This document shows positions 35,496 through 42,938 of a stretch of DNA of 64,000 nucleotides, piece by piece; position 1 is the first letter of the stretch; each line of letters begins with the position of its first letter. Under the pieces are notes generated by a model. The model saw only the letters and a program-made list of their open reading frames with translations. It had not been told where the DNA came from and ran no database searches. The translations under genes and the position numbers were made by a program. The stretch is from Bacteroidota bacterium (GTDB taxonomy: Bacteria > Bacteroidota > Ignavibacteria > UBA10030 > UBA8401): assembly GCA_021796215.1 (NCBI GenBank), contig JAJYOK010000018.1:1-64000 (forward strand), given 5' to 3'.

Positions 35496-35876
35496 TTATA
35501 CTCCAAAAGAATTTCCGCAGCCGCATGTCTTGGCCGCCTGCGGATTGTTGAACACGAATCCTCGCCCGTTCAATCCGTCGGTGAAATCAAGCACAGTGCC
35601 GGAAAGGTAAAACAAGCTTTTCGGATCAACGAACACTTTGATGCCTCGCAGCTCGAATACCTGATCTTTTTCTTTTGGATTTTCATCGAACGCAAGCACG
35701 TACGTCAATCCGGAACAGCCGCCGCCTTTCACACCAAGGCGCAATCCGTGGGTTTCAGGAATATTGTTCGACGCTTTGATATTCTTAATTTCACTTGCCG
35801 CTTTTTCCGTCAATACAATTTCATTGACCGGTTGTGCTTCCGGCTGTGGACCTTGTGCGGTGAGAACTTCCGACAT
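35496..35876 (-). CDS. A-type Fe-S carrier (SufA/ErpA/IscA family)
   Basis: A 126-residue A-type carrier with the three ligand Cys in GVKGGGCSGLTYVLAF and KTCGCGNSFGV. The N-terminal 20 residues are variable and Gln/Pro-rich. It likely hands clusters from SufBCD to targets. The start MSEVLTAQG is preferred to an 18-residue upstream extension. Confidence 0.93.
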   Translation of the reverse strand: MSEVLTAQGPQPEAQPVNEIVLTEKAASEIKNIKASNNIPETHGLRLGVKGGGCSGLTYVLAFDENPKEKDQVFELRGIKVFVDPKSLFYLSGTVLDFTDGLNGRGFVFNNPQAAKTCGCGNSFGV

Positions 35877-36015
35877 CACTCTTCTCCTTTGTTTGATATT
35901 TTTAATTGCTGGATTATTGGATGCATGCATTGTTGGAATAGCGCGTTACGAAAAAACACCAATTTATCCATCAATCCATTCATCCGTTTCTACTTCTGTT
36001 TTTCGTTCTAATTCC

Positions 36016-36297
36016 TTACGACGCTTTCTTCGCGGTGAACTCAGGATAATGCAGAACCCATCCTTGCGAATTCACCTTGCGCAGAATATTTTGTTTTTCA
36101 AAACTTTGCGCAACTTCCCGCGCAATGCTTTCCGCTTCGGTATATGTCACGTGAATCTTCTTGCTGTTGAGATATTCTATCACGCCGTAATGAATATCAC
36201 GAAAGAAAATATTCGACATGTGGTACAGCGGAAACTTCGACTTCAGAAAATGAATGAACTCAACCTGGTTATTGAATATTGTCGTTGACTTTTTCAT
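36016..36297 (-). CDS. Unknown 93-residue protein in the SUF cluster
   Basis: A 93-residue soluble, mixed alpha/beta protein with a basic C-terminus (YPEFTAKKAS). It has no Cys, no TM and no recognised motif. It lies between the IscS-type desulfurase (14 bp upstream) and the SufA-like carrier (140 bp downstream) in the same direction, so it should be part of the Fe-S assembly transcript. Possible roles include a desulfurase adaptor; none is proven. Confidence 0.75.
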   Translation of the reverse strand: MKKSTTIFNNQVEFIHFLKSKFPLYHMSNIFFRDIHYGVIEYLNSKKIHVTYTEAESIAREVAQSFEKQNILRKVNSQGWVLHYPEFTAKKAS

Positions 36298-36311
36298 CAG
36301 GAGCTTTCGTT

Positions 36312-37520
36312 TTATTCTATTTCAACTGTCCGTTCACGCTCTGCAATCAGGCGCGCCGGAGATTTTCTCCGGATTTCTTCAACTGCTTTCGTTACTTTTT
36401 CTGCAGCATACCGCACTTCTTCTTCGGTTGTAAATCTTCCAAGCCCGAAACGGACAGAGCATCGTGCGTGCTCGTCATCCAGACCGATGGCTTTCAAAAC
36501 ATGCGAAACTTTTCCTGCCTCGAAATCTGCCGATGTACAAGCTGAACCGGAAGAAATCGCAACATCGTTCCGAAGCGCCAACATCAAATCATCTGCAGGA
36601 ACATTAGAAAAAGTCACGTTCAGATTGTTGTGCAAACGCAATGCCGGATGACCGTTGACACGCGCTTCTTCGATGTTCATGAAGCGGTGTTCCAACATGT
36701 TGCGAAGCCGGGAAATCCGCGCCGATTCATTCTCCAAATTTTCTACCGCTAGCTGCATCGCTTTCCCGAATCCGACTATTGCCGGTACATTAAGTGTACC
36801 GGATCGCATTCCGCGTTCGTGTCCGCCGCCGTCAATTTGCGGCAAAAGTTTGACGTAAGGATTTTTCGAGCGAACATAGAGCGCTCCGATTCCTTTCGGT
36901 CCGTAAATTTTATGTGCAGAAAACGACATCAGATGAATATTCATCGCCTGCACATCAACTGGAATTTTTCCAACCGCCTGCGTTGCATCGGTGTGGAAAA
37001 TAATTCCATGCTCAGTGCACAATTTCCCGATCCCGGCAATTGGTGCAAGCGTTCCGATTTCGTTGTTCGCCATCATCACTGAAACGAGAATCGTTTTCTC
37101 GTTGATCGCTCTAAGAACGTCATCCACATTCACTAAACCATTACCGTCAACAGGCAAGTACGTAACGTCAAATCCACTTCCCTCCAACCGACGACACACA
37201 TCAAGCACAGAGCGATGCTCGGTTTGAGTGGTGATGATATGATTTCCGTGCGAACGGAAATTCTCAACGACTCCTTTTAAAGCAAGATTGTTCGATTCCG
37301 TTGCACCGCTTGTAAAAATGATCTCGTTGGCATCGGCGTTGATCGTCCGCGCAATAATTCGCCGCGCGTGTTCAACGGCTTCTTCCGTCGTCCAGCCGAA
37401 CGAGTGCTGCTTGCTTGCCGCATTACCGAAGTGCGTCGTGAAGTACGGCATCATAGCATCAACAACCCGTTGATCAACAGGTGTGGTTGCGTGATAATCC
37501 ATGTAAATCGGTAGTTTCAT
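36312..37520 (-). CDS. Group I cysteine desulfurase (IscS/NifS)
   Basis: A 402-residue PLP desulfurase. N-terminus IYMDYHATTPVDQRVVDAM; PLP Lys in MSFSAHKIYGPKGIGALYV; catalytic Cys in ISSGSACTSADFEAGKVSHV. This long flexible Cys loop is the group I (IscS/NifS) form, in contrast with the group II SufS encoded 5 kb downstream. It may feed tRNA thiolation and other sulfur transfers besides Fe-S. It is separated from the Rrf2 gene by a 33-bp perfect palindrome. Confidence 0.95.
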   Translation of the reverse strand: MKLPIYMDYHATTPVDQRVVDAMMPYFTTHFGNAASKQHSFGWTTEEAVEHARRIIARTINADANEIIFTSGATESNNLALKGVVENFRSHGNHIITTQTEHRSVLDVCRRLEGSGFDVTYLPVDGNGLVNVDDVLRAINEKTILVSVMMANNEIGTLAPIAGIGKLCTEHGIIFHTDATQAVGKIPVDVQAMNIHLMSFSAHKIYGPKGIGALYVRSKNPYVKLLPQIDGGGHERGMRSGTLNVPAIVGFGKAMQLAVENLENESARISRLRNMLEHRFMNIEEARVNGHPALRLHNNLNVTFSNVPADDLMLALRNDVAISSGSACTSADFEAGKVSHVLKAIGLDDEHARCSVRFGLGRFTTEEEVRYAAEKVTKAVEEIRRKSPARLIAERERTVEIE

Positions 37521-37527
37521 TTTTCTG

Positions 37528-37560
37528 AGATGGACTCCACCTCAGAGGTGGAGTCCATCT
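37528..37560. repeat. 33-bp perfect palindrome between rrf2 and the desulfurase gene
   Basis: The arms AGATGGACTCCACCTC and GAGGTGGAGTCCATCT pair over 16 bp with a single central A. It lies between the Rrf2 regulator stop (37567) and the desulfurase start (37520). A T4 run follows on the plus strand only. It could be a mRNA-stabilising hairpin, an operator for a dimeric regulator or a REP relative (ATGGACTCC is also at 33909). Confidence 0.85.
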
Positions 37561-37566
37561 TTTTCG

Positions 37567-37968
37567 CTAAACAATCTCAGACACTTTCATTGTCTTGAAC
37601 ACTTGCTCGATATTCAACTGAATCTTGCCGAGCGGATTCTTAATTGTGCAGTTATCATAAATTGAACAGCTCTCCGGACTTTCGGCAATGCATTGCGTCA
37701 GCGCCGGAAGCCTTCCTTCGATTGAATCAATCACTGTAGAAATCGAAATCTCCGAAGCGCCGCGGGCAAGCGTGTAACCGCCGTTCACGCCTTGATGTGA
37801 AACAATGAGTCCGCTTTTTGCGAGCCGCTGAAGCACTTTCGCTAACAACTCGTATGGAATCTTATAGCGGTCGGCAATTTCTTTAGCGGTCGAAATTGTA
37901 CCTCGCGATGCGGCAATGTGGCGAATCGCAATGAGACCGTATTCGACTTTTTTCGACAGCTTAAGCAT
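37567..37968 (-). CDS. Rrf2-family Fe-S sensing transcription regulator (IscR-like)
   Basis: A 133-residue Rrf2 winged helix protein. The HTH lies at AKEIADRYKIPYELLAKVLQ; the wing is VNGGYTLAR. Cys93, Cys101 and Cys107 (QCIAESPESCSIYDNC) match the spacing region of the IscR [2Fe-2S] ligands, so it probably senses Fe-S status. As first gene of the SUF cluster it is expected to control it. Confidence 0.93.
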   Translation of the reverse strand: MLKLSKKVEYGLIAIRHIAASRGTISTAKEIADRYKIPYELLAKVLQRLAKSGLIVSHQGVNGGYTLARGASEISISTVIDSIEGRLPALTQCIAESPESCSIYDNCTIKNPLGKIQLNIEQVFKTMKVSEIV

Positions 37969-38134
37969 AAATATTTATACCCGACTGATTGGGTCTGATT
38001 TCCTTCCAAAAAAATAGCTTTCAAAAGTTAAACACCCGGCAACGAATTTTCGTTTCATTCCGGCTTTGAAAGCGACTGTAAAATAAGAGAATTGGTGAAG
38101 AATGTCAATACAAGAACGACGGAATTATTCCCAT
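37969..38134. other. Non-coding upstream of the SUF cluster
   Basis: About 165 bp with no gene; it must contain the promoter and operator of the Rrf2-led cluster. No confident -10/-35 or IscR box was identified. Together with the repeat array that follows, the gap up to 38574 is about 600 bp. Confidence 0.5.
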
Positions 38135-38367
38135 TTTGAACCCGATGGTTGGGCATCGGTTACCCGATCTGCTGGGGAGACGCAGGCAAATTGTCGCGTC
38201 GGCTACTTCGTCGTTCGGATTGCCAACCCGGCAGGTGGGATTCGGAACCCCAATGTTCGCCTCCGCAACCCGATCAGATGGGGTCTGGAACCCCGGAGTT
38301 CGCTTCCGTGACCCCAATGTTCGCAACAGTCACTCCATTAGATGGGGTCGTAAACCCAAGCATTCGC
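38135..38367. repeat. Degenerate 21-bp tandem repeat array, 11 units
   Basis: On the minus strand 11 units of 21 bp (two of 22) follow a pattern like GCGAACATTGGGGTTCCGAAT, with conserved GGGGT and flanking CC/GA. Neighbours differ by 30-50 percent. Read through, they give heptapeptide-like products (ANIGVPN, PTCRVGN, PNDEVAD), so an ORF can be called across them, but no start, signal or codon pattern supports translation. One more weak unit may lie at 38368-38388. It is not a CRISPR: there are no unique spacers. Confidence 0.75.
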
Positions 38368-38519
38368 TACGCCGATCCCCATGTCTTCACATCCGGCCCT
38401 ACGGATTTGGCTTGTTTTGGGGAGTTTTCTTGAAACGCCATAAAAACCTGCCCGTTAGTCCTCCAAGAAGAAGTGGAACTTCTCACACTATGTGTTCCAA
38501 ACGGAGCTTTGCACTTACA

Positions 38520-38554
38520 CCCCGGTGTCACCAGCGCCGGGGTTTTTAGTTTTT
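38520..38554 (+). terminator. Plus-strand intrinsic terminator near the second lipoprotein gene
   Basis: CCCCGG-TGTCACCAGCG-CCGGGG is followed by TTTTTAGTTTTTTT on the plus strand. It lies 20 bp beyond the 3' end of the convergent lipoprotein gene (38575). No plus-strand gene is apparent upstream, as at 1331-1366. Confidence 0.6.
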
Positions 38555-38574
38555 TTGAGCTTGCACCTCCTTTG

Positions 38575-39708
38575 TTACCTTCTTTTCAAGATCATCACAA
38601 CAGCGCTTCCGTTGTAGAAGCCTGCTGCCGCAATCGTGTTGTTCTTCATATCCACCGACAGCCAATCGTAGTTACTGTTCACATCATACGGCATCCCTAA
38701 TTGCTGCCACGAACTGCCGTTGAAGTGCTGCAAGGTATTCCTATCTCCGGCGATGACCATGTCGTTCCCGGCATTGCCTCTCATTTTGTTTATCACTCCA
38801 CGATACTGTCCATAGCTGTTGCCGTAAAGATAATTTCCTGGCAGTGTCTTCACAAAATCGCATTTCCCCGAGACATACTCATACAGCAAGCTTGCTCCAA
38901 AATAGACTGTGTTGTTCCCGTCAACCCAAACGATTGATGCTACTCCGGAAAAATACGGATGGAATATTTGACTGGTGTCATCAATATTTTTTCCTTCTTC
39001 AAGAGTCTGCCACGTATCATTGTCCCCTTTCAAGAGAATGCCATCGTTGGTGTGGGGGTCTCCGCCAACGGCATAAATTTCTTTGCCGTCCTTCGAGTAA
39101 ATGTCGCCCAAATCTAAACCCGTCCCACTCGAAAGTTTTGTCCATGAACCCGTGGAGTATTTTGCGATGAATCCATTGGTGCCGATGAGATAGATCTGGC
39201 CGTTTGCCCCCCACATTTTTCCTAAGTTACGCTGACTATAGCCTAATGGCATACATACAGGTTCGAAATTTTCGCCGTTCCAGTGTACCAAAGAGACATC
39301 ACAACTAATCCAAATGTCATCTGACGAAAATGGAAATATGCCATTTGCAGTGTATGGACCGGAGCCTTGTTGATTCCCGTTTTCGTCACACAATGGAAAC
39401 ATAATACTTTCGAGTGTCCACCCATTTCCATCCCAGTGTGCTGCGTTATACATTGTATAGCCATTTACATTTGTATCAGCAACATAAATTATTCCCACTG
39501 CCCAAATATCACTATCATTCACAATTGCTACGTCACGGAACAAACTCGATCCCGCCTGTCCACCAAATGTGTAAGTAGTAAATGTAAAGTTGTGGGAGCT
39601 TGTGTCTACTCCGTTATTCGGCGGTATAATGTTGTTGTTTTTCCGGCAGTCGGTGCCGGAGAAGAGAAGAAAAAAAAGTGTGAGCGTGGTGTAAAGATGT
39701 TTTGTCAT
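38575..39708 (-). CDS. Secreted beta-propeller-like lipoprotein, function unknown
   Basis: A 377-residue exported protein, start MTKHLYTTL at 39708. The signal peptide is followed by Cys21 (SGTDC, a weak lipobox) and a Asn-rich linker. Repeated blades carry W-G signatures: DSDIWAVG, AAHWDGNGWTLES, SDDIWISCDVSLVHWNGE, KYSTGSWTKLSSG, GSSWQQLG. Paralogue of 1368-2558. No enzyme motif is seen. Confidence 0.8.
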   Translation of the reverse strand: MTKHLYTTLTLFFLLFSGTDCRKNNNIIPPNNGVDTSSHNFTFTTYTFGGQAGSSLFRDVAIVNDSDIWAVGIIYVADTNVNGYTMYNAAHWDGNGWTLESIMFPLCDENGNQQGSGPYTANGIFPFSSDDIWISCDVSLVHWNGENFEPVCMPLGYSQRNLGKMWGANGQIYLIGTNGFIAKYSTGSWTKLSSGTGLDLGDIYSKDGKEIYAVGGDPHTNDGILLKGDNDTWQTLEEGKNIDDTSQIFHPYFSGVASIVWVDGNNTVYFGASLLYEYVSGKCDFVKTLPGNYLYGNSYGQYRGVINKMRGNAGNDMVIAGDRNTLQHFNGSSWQQLGMPYDVNSNYDWLSVDMKNNTIAAAGFYNGSAVVMILKRR

Positions 39709-39758
39709 ACAGTGATCTTTTGAAGTAAATCGTAAGACTATGAAAAAAAGTAATCTGC

Positions 39759-40409
39759 TCACACTGAAATTGTTAAATGCGATCCGTGGCGAAAAGTAAT
39801 ATTCCCCCGCGTTGCATCTATCAATTGTTTCACCATGGCATCGGCTGAGCTTTCACGAATGGCAATGGTCAGAGTAACGTCTTCGTCGTACAGCGTATCG
39901 AGTATCTTTGCATCTTGTCCGCCGTCTTTTGTGCGGAGAAGCGAGGAAAGAGAATTCATCACATTGCTTGTTTCTGCATAGAGAAATGTGACTTTGAATT
40001 CTTGTGCCAGAAGTTTTACCTGTACATCCGCCGCCTGCAAAGCCATTTGCGCCGCTTCAAAATATGCCCTTCCAAGTCCGCCTATGCCTAATTTTGTTCC
40101 GCCGAAATAGCGCGTCACAATAACAAGCACATCCGAAATATTCTTTGCCTGAATTGCAGAAAATATTTTTACGCCCGCCGTACCTGCCGGCTCGCCGTCG
40201 TCGGAGTAACGAAATACGGCGCGCTCAATGCCCAATACATAGGCGAAGCAGTGGTGCGTCGCATCGAAATATTTTTTTCTTGCCAATTGTAACTCGCGCT
40301 CGGCATCCTCTTTCTGTCCGATGGGAATTGCGGCAGCAATGAACTTCGAACCTTCAACTTTCAGCGTTGCGGCTGCCGACTTCTTAATAGAACAATATTC
40401 ATCATTCAT
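39759..40409 (-). CDS. YigZ/IMPACT-family protein
   Basis: A 216-residue UPF0029 protein. The N-terminal Impact domain contains KVEGSKFIAAAIP, ATHHCFAYVLG, FRYSDDGEPAGTAG and VTRYFGGTKLGIGGLGRAY, the diagnostic motif. A C-terminal ferredoxin-like domain (DUF1949) follows. Function in bacteria is unclear, linked to translation factors. Start MNDEYCSIK at 40409. Confidence 0.92.
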   Translation of the reverse strand: MNDEYCSIKKSAAATLKVEGSKFIAAAIPIGQKEDAERELQLARKKYFDATHHCFAYVLGIERAVFRYSDDGEPAGTAGVKIFSAIQAKNISDVLVIVTRYFGGTKLGIGGLGRAYFEAAQMALQAADVQVKLLAQEFKVTFLYAETSNVMNSLSSLLRTKDGGQDAKILDTLYDEDVTLTIAIRESSADAMVKQLIDATRGNITFRHGSHLTISV

Positions 40410-40554
40410 AAAAAATTTCAGCAGAAAATATTGCCGGAGTTTGTTGAACCAATGTATAGTTTTTGTTGTTGGACTGCAAGCAAACAGGCAGGTATTTTGG
40501 AATTCCAAATTTTTTATCGTACGTTCAAAAAGGCGAAAAAGGAACTATCAACAA

Positions 40555-41709
40555 ATGAAAATCGGAATTACATGTTACCCGACATACGGCGGAAGCGGAG
40601 TTGTTGCAACCGAACTCGGCAAAGCATTAGCGAAGCGCGGCCATCAGGTTCACTTCATCAGCTATGCGCTTCCGTCGCGGCTTCACAGTGGCTTCGATAC
40701 GAACATTTTTTATCACGAAGTAGAAATGTCGTCGTATCCGTTGTTCGAATTCCCCTTATACACACCGGCACTTGCGAGCAAAATGGTCGAAGTGACAAAA
40801 TTCGAGAAACTTGACCTTCTCCATGTGCATTACGCAATTCCTCATGCGATCAGTGCGTTTCTTGCCAAACAAATGATGAACGGCAGCAGCAACGTACGCA
40901 CTATCACGACGCTGCACGGAACAGATATTACGCTCGTCGGTCTCGAGCCGAGTTTTCTTTCCGTGATGAAATTCAGCATAGAGCAAAGCGATGCCGTTAC
41001 TGCCGTATCGCGCTTTCTCAAAGAAAAAACCGCGACGAACTACGGAATTGACAAAAAAATTGAAGTGATCCCGAATTTTGTTGACGTAAAAACATTCAGG
41101 CGCATGCCGAATTCTGCCTTTCGAAAAAGAATCGCGCCAAACGGCGAGAAAGTGATCGTGCATACCTCAAACTTCCGCACTGTTAAACGGGTGCCGGACG
41201 TTATCCGCGTTTTCAAAAATATTCTTGAAAAAATGAGCGCCAAACTGGTTCTTGTCGGCGACGGGCCCGACCGCTCGAACAGCGAACTTCTCTGCCGCGA
41301 GCTCGGTATTTTTCAGGATGTGAAATTTCTCGGCAAGCAGGAAGACTTAGTAGAAATTCTTTCCGCCGCAGACCTTTTCCTGATACCAAGCCAATCGGAA
41401 AGCTTCGGACTTTCGGCGCTTGAGGCGATGGCGTGCGAAGTGCCGGTCATTTCTTCAAGTGTCGGCGGATTGCCGGAGCTGATTGTTCATGGTGAAACGG
41501 GATTCATTGCCGAGATCGGCGATGTTGAACGAATGGCGAAGTATGCGATCGATTTGCTGACGAACGAAACCAAACACGCGATATTTGCAAAGGCGGGGCG
41601 CGAACGCGCGGTGAATAATTTCAACACCGATTATATTGTGGACCAGTACGAAAAAGTGTACGAGCAACTGCTTCAGCCAAAAAACGGAGTGCCTCTGGCA
41701 CAGAAGTAA
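40555..41709 (+). CDS. bshA: N-acetylglucosaminyl L-malate synthase BshA
   Basis: A 384-residue GT4 enzyme of bacillithiol synthesis, joining UDP-GlcNAc to L-malate. KIGITCYPTYGGSGVVATEL, LHVHYAIPHAISAFLAKQ, TITTLHGTDITLVG and SQSESFGLSALEAMA are typical. ATG at 40555 is preceded by AAGGA. The 145-bp divergent gap to yigZ carries its promoter. BshB/BshC are not in this window. Confidence 0.94.
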   Translation: MKIGITCYPTYGGSGVVATELGKALAKRGHQVHFISYALPSRLHSGFDTNIFYHEVEMSSYPLFEFPLYTPALASKMVEVTKFEKLDLLHVHYAIPHAISAFLAKQMMNGSSNVRTITTLHGTDITLVGLEPSFLSVMKFSIEQSDAVTAVSRFLKEKTATNYGIDKKIEVIPNFVDVKTFRRMPNSAFRKRIAPNGEKVIVHTSNFRTVKRVPDVIRVFKNILEKMSAKLVLVGDGPDRSNSELLCRELGIFQDVKFLGKQEDLVEILSAADLFLIPSQSESFGLSALEAMACEVPVISSSVGGLPELIVHGETGFIAEIGDVERMAKYAIDLLTNETKHAIFAKAGRERAVNNFNTDYIVDQYEKVYEQLLQPKNGVPLAQK

Positions 41710-41712
41710 AAT

Positions 41713-42462
41713 TTATTTCCACATCTCCCACAAATACCGGACAAGGAACGGCATTCCGTAAAAGAATGCTTGTGAAAGCATCGGTGTAAGTAAGCTCCGC
41801 GTTTTATAGTATACCATTCCTGTGTAAAATCCAATCAAGGCAGCGAAGAGATACTCAATTCCTGAATTACCGTATACAAGCACATTACTTCTGCCGACTG
41901 TAAATAAGGCGGTCGACGCAATCACCGAAAACGGAATCTCAATCTTATTTATAGTAATGACATCCTTCCAGTACTTCGCAAGCAGCGTCTGGCAGAATCC
42001 GTGAAAGAATATTTCGTCGGCAACTGCCGTTGCAAGCCACTCGAAAACGATCCAGCCAATTATTGTTGAAGGGTTTGCGCCAACAAGATATGCCGGTATT
42101 TTTTCACCCTGAACAAGCGGCACAACGACCACAACACCGATAATCATCAACGCCATAAGATAGAACCGCCACAGCACGTACATTGATTGCCGGATATTCA
42201 ATGCATTGATGCCGTAGATCCACAAATTGCCGCGCGAAAAAATCGCGATGGCAATCATTCCCACAGCAAACTCCGAAAGATGGTGTTCAAAAAGACGAAC
42301 GAGAATAGACGAGAGATGAAGATGAAACGGAATCAAAAAAGATGAAAAATGAAACGATGAAAGCCATGCAATCAAAGCGTACGTAATGAAAAAGAGCGCG
42401 AACAATCCGATTCTCTTTGCAAGAATATTGGCGGAAAAAGTGTGCGTGCGGTCGTTTTGCAT
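41713..42462 (-). CDS. CPBP-family intramembrane protease
   Basis: A 249-residue polytopic membrane protein with about seven TM helices. The CPBP motif appears as VADEIFFHGF (usually EExxFRG) and the second conserved site as AALIGFYTGMVYYKTRSL. The first Glu of the glutamate pair is Asp here and the Arg is His, so activity is uncertain. It ends three bases from bshA, convergent. Confidence 0.75.
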   Translation of the reverse strand: MQNDRTHTFSANILAKRIGLFALFFITYALIAWLSSFHFSSFLIPFHLHLSSILVRLFEHHLSEFAVGMIAIAIFSRGNLWIYGINALNIRQSMYVLWRFYLMALMIIGVVVVVPLVQGEKIPAYLVGANPSTIIGWIVFEWLATAVADEIFFHGFCQTLLAKYWKDVITINKIEIPFSVIASTALFTVGRSNVLVYGNSGIEYLFAALIGFYTGMVYYKTRSLLTPMLSQAFFYGMPFLVRYLWEMWK

Positions 42463-42491
42463 GTTGGTTATGAATTGGCTACTTTTGCATC

Positions 42492-42938
42492 ATGATGGAA
42501 GATTTGCATACACATCTGCGCAAAGAACTTGTTCACATTTTTACCGAGCGCGGCTATGAAATTCTCGGGGCGAAATCCTTCGAAGGATTTACACCCGCGC
42601 CGTTTTTACCGAATGACGGATACGGCGACCAGGAGAAAAAGCAGCCGGATGTTTTCGCTCTCGACCCGGCAGAAGAACGGTTTGTCATCGGTTTAGTGAA
42701 AACAGGAATACACGATCTTGAAACTCAAGCAGCGCTGACGGAATACGATGTGTTTTTCGACCATGTGAATCCCGGCAATAAAAAAAGATCGCTCGTCTAT
42801 TTTATGATGCCCGCGTCCTATGTCGCGGATTTCACCGCGATGATCACGCATTACATTCACCGCGATTATTGGGAAAACATGGTCATCGTTTCTTCCCAGC
42901 CAGAAGCTGATCAGCTTTCGCCTGAAAAAAAAGAATAG
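42492..42938 (+). CDS. Unknown 148-residue protein, possible PD-(D/E)XK-like fold
   Basis: A soluble protein whose QPDVFALDPAEERFVIGLVK segment has the D-x(n)-V-x-V-K spacing of PD-(D/E)XK nuclease-like folds (Asp53 and Lys70 region), though no Glu/Gln precedes the Lys in the usual position. The rest (YDVFFDHVNPGNKKRSLVYF) is not recognised. It abuts the helicase gene stop-to-stop. Function unknown. Confidence 0.65.
   Translation: MMEDLHTHLRKELVHIFTERGYEILGAKSFEGFTPAPFLPNDGYGDQEKKQPDVFALDPAEERFVIGLVKTGIHDLETQAALTEYDVFFDHVNPGNKKRSLVYFMMPASYVADFTAMITHYIHRDYWENMVIVSSQPEADQLSPEKKE

Noticed and set aside
38105-38326. 73-residue minus-strand ORF and plus-strand ORFs across the 21-bp repeats
   Set aside because: Open only because a 21-bp period avoids stops; no start signal, domain or conserved codon use.
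38135-38367. CRISPR array
   Set aside because: Repeats are head-to-tail and degenerate, without unique spacers, and no cas genes are near.
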